Shown one piece after another: positions 43,105 through 51,700 of a DNA stretch of 64,000 bases; within the stretch, counting starts at the first letter, position 1, and every line of letters starts with the position of its first letter. The notes below the pieces were generated by a model. The model had not been told where the DNA came from, ran no database searches, and worked only from the letters and a program-made list of their open reading frames with translations. The translations under genes and the position numbers were made by a program. Source of the stretch: Frigoribacterium sp. SL97 (GTDB taxonomy: Bacteria; Actinomycetota; Actinomycetes; Actinomycetales; Microbacteriaceae); contig NZ_CP113062.1 of NCBI RefSeq assembly GCF_026625765.1, positions 124,001 to 188,000 of the forward strand, read 5' to 3'.

Positions 43105-44253
43105 TCAGGGCAGGGGACGGGGAGGCGCGAGGAGCGTTCCGCGGATGACGCTGCCGTGGAAGGTGCGCGCGGCGACCGTGATCCAGGCCCCGACGAGCCC
43201 GATGTAGAACACGACCGCCAGTACCTGCAGCGTGACGAGTCCCGTGTGCAGGGCCAGACCGTTCAGGCCTGTCACGCAGGTGCCGACGGGGAAGGTGAAC
43301 GACCACCAGGTGAGTGAGAACGGGAGCCCCTGGCGGATGGTGTGGAGGGTGATGGCCGATGCCAGTGCCGCCCACATCAGGGCGAATCCCAGGGTGGGCA
43401 CACCGTAGACGAGCCCGAAGACGAACAGGGCGTGCGAGGTTTCCTGGTCGACGGCGAGGTGGGCGTTGCCACCGAGAAGGTTGGCCGCGGTGATCGACTG
43501 CCCCAGGGGGCCGAGGACGATCCAGAGGGTCGGGACCATGCCGGCCGGGCCGATCTTGTGCTGGGCCAGGCGTGACCAGATCAGCGTGATGATCACGATC
43601 GACGCCAGCAACGACAAGCCGAACATCGCGTAGCACCCCCAGAGCATGTTCTGCCTTGCCTGCCCCGCGGGCAGGAAGGGCAGCAGCAGCGCACCGGTCG
43701 AGGCAGACACCATCGGAGGAACCACGGGCATGAGCCAGCCGCCGAACGCACTGTCGGGGGCCGTGTCGTGCCGGGTGAACGTCAGGTACGGGACCGCGAT
43801 CGCGCTGACGAGGCCGAGCACCGTACCGATGGTCCACAACACCCAGTCGATGCCGACCGCCAGGGGCGTACCGAGGACGTCTTTCCCCAAGAGCAGGGTG
43901 CCCGCGCCGACGGTCAGCAGCGCCATGGGCGGTGCCCCGTAGAAGTGCGCCATCACCGGATTGAGTCGATGCCCCCGCGCGGTGGCCCGGTAACGCACCC
44001 AGTGCAGGACGGTCGCCGTGCTGAGAGCGACCAACAACACGCTGGCCAGTGCCCAGACGATGGTCGCGGCGGGGCGCAGCCCCGGGAACTGCAACGGCAG
44101 GGTCGCCGCGGCGTTGGCGACGATGCCCGTCCCCATGATCGACGCGAACCAGTTCGGGGTCAGGTTCGACACGATCTGCCCGCGGTGCTCGAGCTGGCGG
44201 AACAGACCGCGTGTGCGGGGTGGGGCGACATCCGGTGTGATCGTGGCAGGCAT
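43105..44253 (-). CDS. TDT family transporter (tellurite-resistance/dicarboxylate transporter)
   Basis: 382 residues with about ten TM helices. NWFASIMGTGIVANAAATLPLQFPGL, GAPPMALLTVGAGTLLLG and WWSFTFPVGTCVTGLNGLALHTG are typical of the TehA/SLAC1/Mae1 fold. Members carry malate, sulfite or tellurite-related anions, so the substrate here is unknown. It is divergent from a LysR regulator that probably controls it. Confidence 0.9.
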   Translation of the reverse strand: MPATITPDVAPPRTRGLFRQLEHRGQIVSNLTPNWFASIMGTGIVANAAATLPLQFPGLRPAATIVWALASVLLVALSTATVLHWVRYRATARGHRLNPVMAHFYGAPPMALLTVGAGTLLLGKDVLGTPLAVGIDWVLWTIGTVLGLVSAIAVPYLTFTRHDTAPDSAFGGWLMPVVPPMVSASTGALLLPFLPAGQARQNMLWGCYAMFGLSLLASIVIITLIWSRLAQHKIGPAGMVPTLWIVLGPLGQSITAANLLGGNAHLAVDQETSHALFVFGLVYGVPTLGFALMWAALASAITLHTIRQGLPFSLTWWSFTFPVGTCVTGLNGLALHTGLVTLQVLAVVFYIGLVGAWITVAARTFHGSVIRGTLLAPPRPLP

Positions 44254-44295
44254 GCCTCGATCTTCGTACGTGCGTCCGGCTGCCGATACGGGCGG

Positions 44296-45231
44296 ATGCT
44301 TGTGGTGTCACAATCGACTCTTGTGACCGGACTCCCTGTTGACCTCGAGACGCTCCGACTGCTGGAGGCGATCTCGAGATCGGGCAGTCTTGGCCGTGCC
44401 GCGACATCGGTGGGCATCAGCCAGCAGGCGGCATCGTCTCGCATCACGAGCACCGAGCGGCGGCTGGGTCGCACGTTGCTCGTCCGCTCTCGGGCCGGCT
44501 CGGCGCTCACCGAGCACGGACTCCTGGTGTGCGAGTGGGGCCGACCCCTGCTCGAGGCGGCGACCACCTTCGAACGATCGCTGCACACCCTGATGACCGG
44601 CGCCTCCGACGCTCTCCTCGTCGCGGCGAGTCAGACGGTGTCAGAGGCGCTGATGCCCCGCTGGATGACAGCGGCAGCGGATCGTGTCCGGGTGCGCCTG
44701 GAATCGGGCAACAGCGACTGGGTCGTCGACGAGGTCCGTTCGGGGCGCGCGCACCTCGGGTTCACCGAGACCCCCGATGAGGCCGACGGGCTCGCCAGCA
44801 CCGTCCTGGGTGTCGACGAACTGCTCGTCGTCGTCTCGCCCGGGCACGCATGGGCATCGAAGTCCGAGCCCGTGACGGCAGCGCATCTCGCATCCACACC
44901 GCTCGTGTCTCGGGAGTCGGGCTCGGGCACCCGCCGGACCCTCGAGCTCGCCCTGGGGATCGACCCTGCCCTGATGGCAGAACCCGCTGCGCAGTTGTCG
45001 TCGACGGGCGCCATCCGGGCGGCCATCGCCGGCGGTGTGGGTCCGGGAGTCATCAGCTCGTTGCTGGTCGAGGACGACCTCCGTGCCGGGCGCCTCGTCA
45101 CCGTCCCGGCAGCCGTCGACCTGAGGCGCCCGTTCCGCGCTGTGTGGTCGGCCGGTCTGAGCGCCGGGGCGCAGGATCTCCTGGCCGTGATCGCCGCGTC
45201 GCAGCACAGCCCCGACTCCTCGCCGAGATGA
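44296..45231 (+). CDS. LysR family transcriptional regulator
   Basis: 311 residues from ATG 44296; GTG 44323 is an equally good start just before the domain. The helix-turn-helix is LRLLEAISRSGSLGRAATSVGISQQAASSRI (about residues 18-48), followed by a LysR substrate-binding domain (LLVAASQTVSEALMP, GVDELLVVVSPGHAWA). The divergent TDT transporter suggests an anion inducer. It is convergent with and abuts the broken glycosylase gene. Confidence 0.9.
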   Translation: MLVVSQSTLVTGLPVDLETLRLLEAISRSGSLGRAATSVGISQQAASSRITSTERRLGRTLLVRSRAGSALTEHGLLVCEWGRPLLEAATTFERSLHTLMTGASDALLVAASQTVSEALMPRWMTAAADRVRVRLESGNSDWVVDEVRSGRAHLGFTETPDEADGLASTVLGVDELLVVVSPGHAWASKSEPVTAAHLASTPLVSRESGSGTRRTLELALGIDPALMAEPAAQLSSTGAIRAAIAGGVGPGVISSLLVEDDLRAGRLVTVPAAVDLRRPFRAVWSAGLSAGAQDLLAVIAASQHSPDSSPR

Positions 45232-45778
45232 TCAGAGAAGCGAAGCGTGCCGTAGGGCCGTGACGGCCCGCAGGTGCTTCTCGCCGGCGCGGGTGGCGTT
45301 CGCCGGCGACAGATGGGGTGCCGCGAGCACGGGCACGACCCTCGCACGCGGTTCCAGGGTGAAGTACCTCATCACGCCCGTCAGGGCCGGAGTGCCGAAG
45401 GTCACGATCGCCCGCAGCTGCGGCAGAGAAACGAGCAGCTGAGCCAGGGCAGGGCGTGCCTCGTCGAGATCGGTGACGGTCGGCGCCCGACCAAGGGCCC
45501 ACGGGACGATGTTCCATCGCAGGGTAGACGTTCCTGCCCAGACCCGACTCGATCCGTGCTCGCCTGAACGCAGACGCCGTCGGCCCCGGGTTGTCCTCAC
45601 TGCTGATCGCGTCCTCGCCCTGCTTGATCGTGGCAGGACCGGGTGATTCCATCAGCACGAGAACTGTCGCCGCTGCTCCTCCACCTGATGGGTCGAAGCC
45701 CGGCACGAAGCGCGCACGTCCTGGTCCGGAGCTCCGCCATTCCGATACGAGCTGATCGAGGCCCCTGGGCTGCTGCAT
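45232..45778 (-). pseudogene. Uracil-DNA glycosylase superfamily gene, frameshifted
   Basis: From about 45778 the first frame reads FVPGFDPSGGGAAATVLVLMESPGP and EDNPGPTASAFRRAR up to RNVY. The downstream frame reads LRWNIVPWALGRAP (the family's NIVPW block), VTFGTPALTGVM and APHLSPANATRAGEKHL. The two meet at a CCC run (plus-strand GGG 45522-45524), where one C too many breaks the gene. The product would otherwise be a small single-domain glycosylase of about 180 residues. Confidence 0.8.
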
Positions 45779-45892
45779 CCCTAGACGCTACGACGTTAGG
45801 GACCGTTTCCACCCACGCTCACCGACGACACGGAACGACCACGACGGCGTCCTCTCCGAGTGCGCTCGCCCCACAGCAAGTGATCCAGTGGG

Positions 45893-45908
45893 GGATCCCC
45901 TATCGGGC
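45893..45908 (+). repeat. CTATCGGG element 3
   Basis: GGATCCCCTATCGGGC, followed by GGTC. The TAG stop of the GNAT gene (minus strand, 45900-45902) lies inside the element. Confidence 0.85.
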
Positions 45909-46385
45909 GGTCAGGACTCGTTCGTAGAGAACGAGAGAGCCGCTTCGTTGCACTTCGGCGAGGCCGCCTTTGATGAGGACGCGACGGGAAGCGACGTTGT
46001 CGGCTTCCGTGTCCGCCGCTGCGATCGTTGCCCCGCGCAGACGAGCGTGTTCGAGCGCGAGCAGGACAGCCGACGACGCCAGGCCCTCGCCTCGAGCCGA
46101 AGGAACCAACCCGTACCCGAACTCGACTCGCCCGTCGGCGTCAGGAGGACCGAAGAACCCGAGGCCCCCCACCGCCATCCCGTTCGACGACCTTCGGACG
46201 ACGTACATCGTGAAGTCCGGGTCAGGGGCCGCTGACGCAGCCAATGATCTCAATGGATCGATCTCGTCGAGGAACGGGTACTCGGCATGCCACCGGTCAC
46301 CGGGTCGCTCGTCACGAGCCACGATGCGCCGGGCAAGTGCCGGCGTGATGGGCTCCAAAGCGACTGTGCTGCTCCTCAGGATCAT
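45900..46385 (-). CDS. GNAT family N-acetyltransferase
   Basis: 161 residues. VGGLGFFGPPDADGRVEFGYGLVPSARGEGLASSAV contains the acetyl-CoA pyrophosphate loop (R-G-E-G-x-A, variant of Q/RxxGxG/A). NVASRRVLIKGGL and SLVLYERV complete motif B and the C-terminal strand. It transfers acetyl groups to an unknown amine. Single gene between elements 3 and 4. GNATs are common cassette cargo in integrons. Confidence 0.88.
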   Translation of the reverse strand: MILRSSTVALEPITPALARRIVARDERPGDRWHAEYPFLDEIDPLRSLAASAAPDPDFTMYVVRRSSNGMAVGGLGFFGPPDADGRVEFGYGLVPSARGEGLASSAVLLALEHARLRGATIAAADTEADNVASRRVLIKGGLAEVQRSGSLVLYERVLTAR

Positions 46386-46434
46386 GCGCCGATCCTCTCA
46401 GGACGAGGAGCGAGCTTCCGCCCCGATCGACGAC

Positions 46435-46450
46435 CGATCGGCTATCGGGC
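46435..46450 (+). repeat. CTATCGGG element 4
   Basis: CGATCGGCTATCGGGC, with CCGAT/ATCGG as perfect 5-bp arms. The TAG stop of the HAD gene lies inside it (46442-46444). Confidence 0.8.
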
Positions 46451-47134
46451 ACCCGCAGACCTCGCGATCGCGCACCCGACCAACTCAGCGATCCGAAGCT
46501 CACGGGGCCTGTGGCCATCGACCAGCAGCGCCTGCATACCGGCTGCCCTCGCTCCGTCAACGTCCTTCTTCGCGTCGTCGCCGACGAACAGGCATGCCCC
46601 CGGCTCGACTTCGAGCTCAGAGGCAAGAACGGCGAAGGCCCTCACGTCGGGCTTCGAGAAACCGATGCGCTCAGACGTGCAGACGACATCGAACTCGTCG
46701 AGGAGACCTGTGCGCCGGAGCTTCGCCAGCTGCTGAGCCTCTGTCCCGTTCGTCAACAGCCCGATGTGATGACCGGACGCGCGCAGGCTCTGGAGAAGCG
46801 GAAGCGCATCGGGGAATGCCCGCCATGACGACTCGTACGCCCGCAGATAACCGCCGAACAGCTCGTCGACATCGACGTCACTGGCAGGGACATCGACCCC
46901 TAGCGCTGGGAGGACCGAGCGAAGCCGCTGACGGCGCTGCTCCGAGAAGCTGATCTCACCCGACCGCCAACGCTCGAAGTTCTCCTCCTCGGCGTCGAAC
47001 CATCTCGAAAGAGTCGAGTCCGACGCGACCACGCCGAGCGAACCGAGGAAGTAGGCCGCGGCAGATCGGGCTGAACCGTGGTGATCGAACAGCGTCCCGT
47101 CGAGGTCGAAGCCGACCGCACCCACTCGCGTCAC
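46442..47134 (-). CDS. HAD family hydrolase
   Basis: 230 residues. Motif I FDLDGTLFDHHG with nucleophile Asp, motif II LLTNGTEAQQ, motif III Lys in IGFSKPDVRAF and motif IV LFVGDDAKKDVDGARAAGM are all present. Phosphatase of an unknown small phosphate ester, YjjG-like cap. It fills the interval between elements 4 and 5. Confidence 0.9.
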   Translation of the reverse strand: MTRVGAVGFDLDGTLFDHHGSARSAAAYFLGSLGVVASDSTLSRWFDAEEENFERWRSGEISFSEQRRQRLRSVLPALGVDVPASDVDVDELFGGYLRAYESSWRAFPDALPLLQSLRASGHHIGLLTNGTEAQQLAKLRRTGLLDEFDVVCTSERIGFSKPDVRAFAVLASELEVEPGACLFVGDDAKKDVDGARAAGMQALLVDGHRPRELRIAELVGCAIARSAGAR

Positions 47135-47162
47135 CGATCAAGTCTAGAAGTGGACCGGTGGC

Positions 47163-47178
47163 CGATCGTCTATCGAGA
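47163..47178 (+). repeat. CTATCGGG element 5
   Basis: CGATCGTCTATCGAGA, left flank TGGC as in element 6. Confidence 0.75.
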
Positions 47179-47205
47179 CACTCTGAAGCTAGAGGTCGCG
47201 TTCCT

Positions 47206-47221
47206 TGGCCCCCTAGCGGGC
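47206..47221 (+). repeat. CTATCGGG element 5b (degenerate)
   Basis: TGGCCCCCTAGCGGGC followed by GGCCG; the right flank repeats that of element 1 (GGGCGGCCG). It is 43 bp from element 5, making a close pair. Confidence 0.5.
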
Positions 47222-47274
47222 GGCCGCTATGACGACTAGCCAAACCGCTCGCAGAGCTGCACTACGGTTCGAGC

Positions 47275-47463
47275 ATGGAGACCGTTCCGCTCGTCATGAC
47301 CGTAATCGGCGCTCTCATCGTCGCGGCAGGCTTCGCCTACACGTTCAACCTCAGGAAGCGAGGCGGGGTGCGATCGGGAAGTCGCCCCTTCTTAGCCATG
47401 ACCATCACGATCGGACTCGGAACCGGAATCCTCGTAGCAGGCGTCATCGCCGCCCTGAGCTGA
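47275..47463 (+). CDS. Small two-helix membrane protein
   Basis: 62 residues from ATG 47275. Two TM helices (VPLVMTVIGALIVAAGFAYTF and MTITIGLGTGILVAGVIAAL) flank a basic loop (RKRGGVRSGSR). Unknown function. It is the only gene between elements 5 and 6, a unit of about 320 bp. Confidence 0.65.
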   Translation: METVPLVMTVIGALIVAAGFAYTFNLRKRGGVRSGSRPFLAMTITIGLGTGILVAGVIAALS

Positions 47464-47486
47464 CTCGCGAACCCCTAGCTAATGGC

Positions 47487-47502
47487 CGATCGCCTATCAG
47501 GC
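47487..47502 (+). repeat. CTATCGGG element 6
   Basis: CGATCGCCTATCAGGC, left flank ATGGC. The TGA stop of the sigma factor gene (47497-47499) lies inside it. Confidence 0.8.
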
Positions 47503-48087
47503 ATCGGTGGTGCCAATGACACGCCCGCGGAATGCGCCGGGCACGTCACGCGGGCCCTTGTCGGCAAGTTGATCGTGGAGGACCTTCCGGGCTCGGGAAA
47601 GGCGGGCACGAACTGACGTGGCCCGCTTTCCAAGGATTAAAGCCACTTCTTCCTGGGTGAAACCGTCCCAGTAGACGAGGCGCACGATCTCCCGATCTAC
47701 CACCGGAAGCTGCTCAATTGCCGCTCGTACGTAGGCGACTCTTTCCATGTTCTCGGTTGAGGCATGTTGCTCGAGGGCATCGGCAGACACAGTGAGCCGA
47801 AGGCGTGCGCTCAAGGCGGTCCGCCGGGTTCGACCTCGTAGGTGTTGCGAGAGTTTTTTGCGAGCGATGCCAAACAGCCAGGCACGAAGCATGTCCGGTT
47901 CGATTGTGCGGGTCGTGCTCGATTGCCAGGCTGCGAGGAACGTTTCACTGACGAGATCCGCTGCGTCCTCGGCTGGTACGTCACGTCGTATGAAGAACCC
48001 GAGCAGCCCTCTAGCCTCGTTGCGGAACAAGTCAGCGAGATCTGCGCCTACTTCTCTGTGAGGGTGAGGCTTCGTCGTTCCCGTCAA
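47497..48087 (-). CDS. ECF RNA polymerase sigma factor in the element array
   Basis: 196 residues from TTG 48087, which overlaps the stop of the upstream gene. Region 2: DLFRNEARGLLGFF, AADLVSETFLAAWQSS. Region 4: VDREIVRLVYWDGFTQEEVALILGKRATSVRARLSRARKVL. Unlike the usual order, the membrane protein gene lies upstream of the sigma gene. It may be that sigma factor's partner, though it lacks an anti-sigma zinc finger. Confidence 0.88.
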   Translation of the reverse strand: MTGTTKPHPHREVGADLADLFRNEARGLLGFFIRRDVPAEDAADLVSETFLAAWQSSTTRTIEPDMLRAWLFGIARKKLSQHLRGRTRRTALSARLRLTVSADALEQHASTENMERVAYVRAAIEQLPVVDREIVRLVYWDGFTQEEVALILGKRATSVRARLSRARKVLHDQLADKGPRDVPGAFRGRVIGTTDA

Positions 48088-48729
48088 TGGAGTTGTCCGT
48101 CGCAGTCCGAATCGATCTCTGCCCAGCCACTCACGGTGCCGGCGGGCAGGCCGAGTTCGTCGGATACATCCATGACGATGAACTCGAGCATGGACACGGA
48201 CAGTGCCGATTCGTCTTCGAGGGGCTGCTGATCTCCGATTCCCGGGATTTGCGCTGTTGACTGCACTGACTGGGGGAGATCGCCGGGGGTGCCTGCCTTG
48301 TCGCCAGCCAGAACAAGGGCGTATTCGTAAATGCGCTGACCGAGACCGCTCGTGGTGAAGTCGGCATTTCGGTAGTAAGTGGAGACCTCGGTGAACCTGG
48401 GCGAGAAGTACGAGCTTTCGATGGTGGCAGTGCACGAGACTGTGACCCCAGTGTCGGTGACGTACTCGACGGGGATCGGGGTCTCGATTCGTGTCAGCCC
48501 GTCGACGGCGACTGCGCCGGCCGTTGAGTGCTCCGACGGCAAGAATGCTGCCGGGCACGAGCCAGAGTGCTTTTCGGCGCCGGGGAAGCCGCCGGCTCCC
48601 AGTGGCAACGCGAGTCTCTGCCACAAGAGCATCGAGTGCCGCCTCCGTAGCGACTGAGGTGGTAAACGCCGGGCGGCTCCCAGCGAGGAGTTCGTCAACA
48701 TTGTGCTTGGGCAAGGTGATCCGATCCAA
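48084..48729 (-). pseudogene. Membrane-anchored hypothetical protein, frameshifted
   Basis: ATG 48729 begins MDRITLPKHNVDELLAG, a form common in proteins encoded next to ECF sigma factors, then RRRKALWLVPGSILAVGAL (TM). One extra base at the TT of 48524-48525 shifts the frame. The downstream frame continues TAGAVAVDGLTRIETPIP, VSCTATIESSYFSP and ends VSGWAEIDSDCDGQLH. The full product would be about 214 residues, single-pass with an external domain. Unknown function. Confidence 0.7.
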
Positions 48730-48867
48730 CCGATGACCGCGGGCTCTCCGCTGTCACAGAAGTAATGTCCAGTGAGCACCAAAGTGTGACGTCGTGAATC
48801 GACTTTTCCTCTTTCGTAATTCCTCGAAGTGCAGGCCGTGGCCCAGCAACACTCGGTCACCGAAGAT

Positions 48868-48883
48868 AGATCGTCTATTGGAG
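48868..48883 (+). repeat. CTATCGGG element 6b (degenerate)
   Basis: AGATCGTCTATTGGAG, five differences from the consensus, between the membrane protein and the next minus-strand gene. Confidence 0.5.
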
Positions 48884-48935
48884 GTCATGTCGGCAGGAGT
48901 GAAAGTGTGACGAGCAGCTTGGGAGGGTCGCCGCA

Positions 48936-49256
48936 TCAGACGAAGTAGAGGACTCCGGCCACGGCCACCACAAAGCACAGCGGAACGGCTCCAAACACTG
49001 TGACTCGCCGACTGGCGGGCATCGACCGCGGTTCTTGAGCGCTCAGCCATGCCATCACCAGAACTGTCACGCCCGCAAGGGTGGTAATCGCCGAAACCAT
49101 GAGAACGGATGCGTCGGCAGGGAGCATGGCGCAGGCCGACGGACGGTCGTCGTAGGAGCAGGACCGCCAGGGCTGCAACAAGAAAAGAGTCAAGACGAGA
49201 GCGCCCGTAACACCGGTGACCGCACCCAGCGCCATGAAAGTTCGTCGCGTCCTCAT
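48936..49256 (-). CDS. Three-helix membrane protein
   Basis: 106 residues. Helices at about residues 8-28, 48-68 and 83-104 (PLCFVVAVAGVLYFV at the end). Two Cys in CSYDDRPSACAML lie outside the membrane between helices 1 and 2. No family recognised. Single gene between two element copies. The 250 bp after its start (49257-49466) hold only element 7. Confidence 0.65.
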   Translation of the reverse strand: MRTRRTFMALGAVTGVTGALVLTLFLLQPWRSCSYDDRPSACAMLPADASVLMVSAITTLAGVTVLVMAWLSAQEPRSMPASRRVTVFGAVPLCFVVAVAGVLYFV

Positions 49257-49466
49257 GGCTTAACCGTAGAGCTGGCAGCCAATCGCTCTCCTTGGATGAC
49301 GGAACAGCTTGCAGAAGGGCAGGCTCACGGAGCACCAGATCCGGCCTAACGACATTGACCTGCCACCAACTCAGCCCATCGACATCAGTCACTGGCTAAC
49401 GCATGGCGATGCGGCAGATCGGTAACGGAGATCGCTAGAGCGAGGTTACAAACGGTGCCCGATAGA

Positions 49467-49482
49467 CGATCCCCTATCGGGA
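49467..49482 (+). repeat. CTATCGGG element 7, with overlapping reverse copy
   Basis: CGATCCCCTATCGGGA. The bases just to its left (GCCCGATAGACGATC, 49458 on) are the same element in reverse, so CCCGATAG and CTATCGGG form an 8-bp hairpin with an 8-nt loop. Confidence 0.85.
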
Positions 49483-49508
49483 CGCCGTGGCGCTTGGGGC
49501 GACTGTGC

Positions 49509-50301
49509 TCAGCCAGTGACGACGCTGCGGAGCGCATCGAGCCATTGATCGAAGGCGTCGAGGTGCGCGTCGTGAGATGCGGCCGTGAGATCGACGCGTC
49601 GAACCGCGTGGCCCCGACGCACGAACTCCGTTTTTTGCTCCTCCGAGAACATGCCGCCGTCCGCGTATAGCACGAGGGCTGGCACGGTGACACTCTCCCA
49701 CTCGGCCCAGCGCGACTCACCGACGGCTTCGATCGTGGCCTGCATGACGTCGGCGTCGAAGCGGGGATACAAGCCATCCGCCCGTTCTTCGAGGTCCTCG
49801 ACCCATGCACGCTCGAGGGGCCCATCACCGAGAGCCGCCGCGGCTTCTGCGCGATCAGTGAAGGGGACTGCCCATGAACGGAAGAAGTCGCCAAGGGCTC
49901 GGTGCTCATCAGTCGTTCCACCACCCTGGTTCCCTTCGAGCAGGACGAGCCGCCGGATGAGGTCCGGGCGCGCCGCGGCGACGAGCATCGCCGTGTGAGC
50001 TCCCATCGACTGGCCGGCGAGAGTCCACCGGCCCCGACGTTTCCTTGCTGATGACAGTCACGACATCGAACACGTACGCCTCGCGAGAGGTGTCTGCCGG
50101 CTTGGTCGTGCTGTGTCCATGGCCTCGCTGATCGATGAGGATGACCCGCCGCCCGGCCAGACCCTCTGCGGTGCGGACGAACTCGCGGCTGCTCCCTGCG
50201 AGCCCGTGAAGGAGGACGACTGCTGGCTCGACGCCGTCGAAGACCGTGTAGGCGATCGTCACCCCGTCGTCGACTGTCGTCTGCTTCATCGCTGAAACCA
50301 T
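49509..50301 (-). pseudogene. Alpha/beta hydrolase, frameshifted
   Basis: The first frame (from 50301) has AVVLLHGLAGSSREF and RVILIDQRGHGHST. The frame shifts in the GGGGCCGG run at about 50031-50036. The second frame continues WTLAGQSMGAHTAMLVAAARPDLIRRLVLLEG (nucleophile elbow GQSMG) and ends with ASHDAHLDAFDQWL, the catalytic His block. It is intact apart from one base and would be about 264 residues. Single gene between elements 7 and 8. Confidence 0.82.
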
Positions 50302-50317
50302 GACGTGAGCCTACGGG

Positions 50318-50333
50318 CACCGCTCTATCGAGC
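50318..50333 (+). repeat. CTATCGGG element 8b (degenerate)
   Basis: CACCGCTCTATCGAGC, 35 bp before element 8. Confidence 0.5.
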
Positions 50334-50352
50334 ATCAGCGCCGTGCGCACAA

Positions 50353-50368
50353 CGATCCTCTATCGGCA
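50353..50368 (+). repeat. CTATCGGG element 8
   Basis: CGATCCTCTATCGGCA, CGAT and ATCG arms kept. Confidence 0.75.
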
Positions 50369-50424
50369 CAGCTCGTGAGATCGACTCCCGAACTACGGCC
50401 CACGACACCTCGTACGGTTGGGGC

Positions 50425-50547
50425 ATGGACGCGTTGTCTAGCGCCGCCCTTTTCGTTGTAATCACAAGCGCGATTCTTTACGCGCTCTACTGGGTGATTC
50501 GACGTGCCGTTGCAGCCGGCATCAAAGACGCAGAGGATCGTCCGTAG
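50425..50547 (+). CDS. 40-residue single-pass membrane protein
   Basis: ATG 50425. One TM helix (LFVVITSAILYALYWVIR) and a charged tail KDAEDRP. Its TAG ends two bases before element 9. The gene with its element forms a unit of about 200 bp, the shortest of the array. Confidence 0.55.
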   Translation: MDALSSAALFVVITSAILYALYWVIRRAVAAGIKDAEDRP

Positions 50548-50549
50548 CC

Positions 50550-50565
50550 GGATCCCCTATCGGGC
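50550..50565 (+). repeat. CTATCGGG element 9
   Basis: GGATCCCCTATCGGGC, followed by CTGCTTC (50567) facing GAAGCAG about 35 bp further, with GCTCC/GGAGC between: a double-stemmed fold to the right of the element. Confidence 0.85.
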
Positions 50566-50633
50566 ACTGCTTCGTGGGCTGGCTCCGTGGAGCAACGCAA
50601 CGTGAAGCAGACGGTCCCTCCTGGGGTTGACCG

Positions 50634-51170
50634 ATGCTCGAAGCCGGTACGTGCATCGCGGTATGGCACGCTGACCTGGTGCCTCCACTGCGCCCCGCCC
50701 GACCACGTGGACCCTTCTTCTTCCGACTACAGCGCTGGGGTCAACTGGCCGCGTATGTCTCTTGCATTGCCTTGGCGGCGTTCTTCATCGTCATCTCCGC
50801 ATTCGCCGCGCATGATCGAGGTGAGCCCAAGATCTGGGGCACGTTCACGGAGGAGAGACGGGAATTGGCCGGCCGCCGTGGCGGTGACGTCATCATCGGC
50901 CGGTGGATTTCCGCTGACGCGCACGTAACGCTTGACGACGTCGTCTTGACAGGTTCCACCGGGCCGGACGGACACGCCTATGCCTACGCCCAGCCCACCG
51001 CCTACCTCGGCCCCAACGAAACAGTCAACGATGGCCAGTCCGAATGGGTGGGTTACGTCCTTCCACCGGTGTTCGCAGTGCTGTCGATCGCATTCCTTGT
51101 CCTTTTGCTCTGGGCCTGGGGCGACCTCGCTGCCGTGGTGTCTTGGCTCCGAGGGCTTCGACGGACTTAG
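50634..51170 (+). CDS. Two-helix membrane protein with external loop
   Basis: 178 residues from ATG 50634; a GTG a few codons later is possible. TM helices at about residues 38-60 and 142-165 flank a loop containing GRRGGDVIIGRWISADAHVTLDDVVLTGS. It resembles small actinobacterial hypotheticals with a DUF3592-like topology, but the match is weak. Single gene between elements 9 and 10. Confidence 0.65.
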   Translation: MLEAGTCIAVWHADLVPPLRPARPRGPFFFRLQRWGQLAAYVSCIALAAFFIVISAFAAHDRGEPKIWGTFTEERRELAGRRGGDVIIGRWISADAHVTLDDVVLTGSTGPDGHAYAYAQPTAYLGPNETVNDGQSEWVGYVLPPVFAVLSIAFLVLLLWAWGDLAAVVSWLRGLRRT

Positions 51171-51214
51171 CCTGCGTCACGGCGGTTGAGGACCCCACGG
51201 TTCGTCCTAGATGT

Positions 51215-51230
51215 CGATCGTCTATCGGGC
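51215..51230 (+). repeat. CTATCGGG element 10
   Basis: CGATCGTCTATCGGGC, right flank ATGC shared with element 11. Confidence 0.85.
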
Positions 51231-51262
51231 ATGCGACGGCCCGTGCCCGCTTGTCAAGGCAA

Positions 51263-51469
51263 TCAAGACTGCGCGAACCAAGCGACCATGCAAACCAGCC
51301 CCACAACAGCAATAGAGACCGTAAGCACAGCGAGGCGGAGGCGACGCTCTTTCGACACCGCCTTGCCACCACTGAAGCGAGCGGCCGTGACTACGTTCAT
51401 CCCAACGGCGACGACGACGCACACAAGCCCGATCACTAGGAGAAGATCTGCGGGTGCCATGGCACTCAT
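51263..51469 (-). CDS. Two-helix membrane protein
   Basis: 68 residues; the start may be the second Met (MAPADLLL). Helices LLLVIGLVCVVVAVGMNVV and LAVLTVSIAVVGLVCMVAW separated by a basic loop (KAVSKERRLR). Unknown. It points against the plus-oriented elements 10 and 11 that bracket it. Confidence 0.6.
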   Translation of the reverse strand: MSAMAPADLLLVIGLVCVVVAVGMNVVTAARFSGGKAVSKERRLRLAVLTVSIAVVGLVCMVAWFAQS

Positions 51470-51555
51470 CTTGCTCTACCACCTCGCCTGGCCTCGCGTG
51501 CCCGGCCTCGTTCCACCTGCTTTTAGCTCACCTCATCGGCGCATAGCCCGGCAGG

Positions 51556-51571
51556 CGATCCCCTATCGGGC
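51556..51571 (+). repeat. CTATCGGG element 11
   Basis: CGATCCCCTATCGGGC, consensus. A perfect palindrome AAACGATCGTTT follows at 51577. Confidence 0.85.
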
Positions 51572-51700
51572 ATGCAGAAACGATCGTTTGTGACTAGCGC
51601 CGACGAACACCACGAGCGGGCCCTGGCCAGATCAGAACCGCTCCCCAACTGAAGATCGCCTTGGTCGGGGAGCAGCCCTTGCTGTCGTACAGCGAACGGG

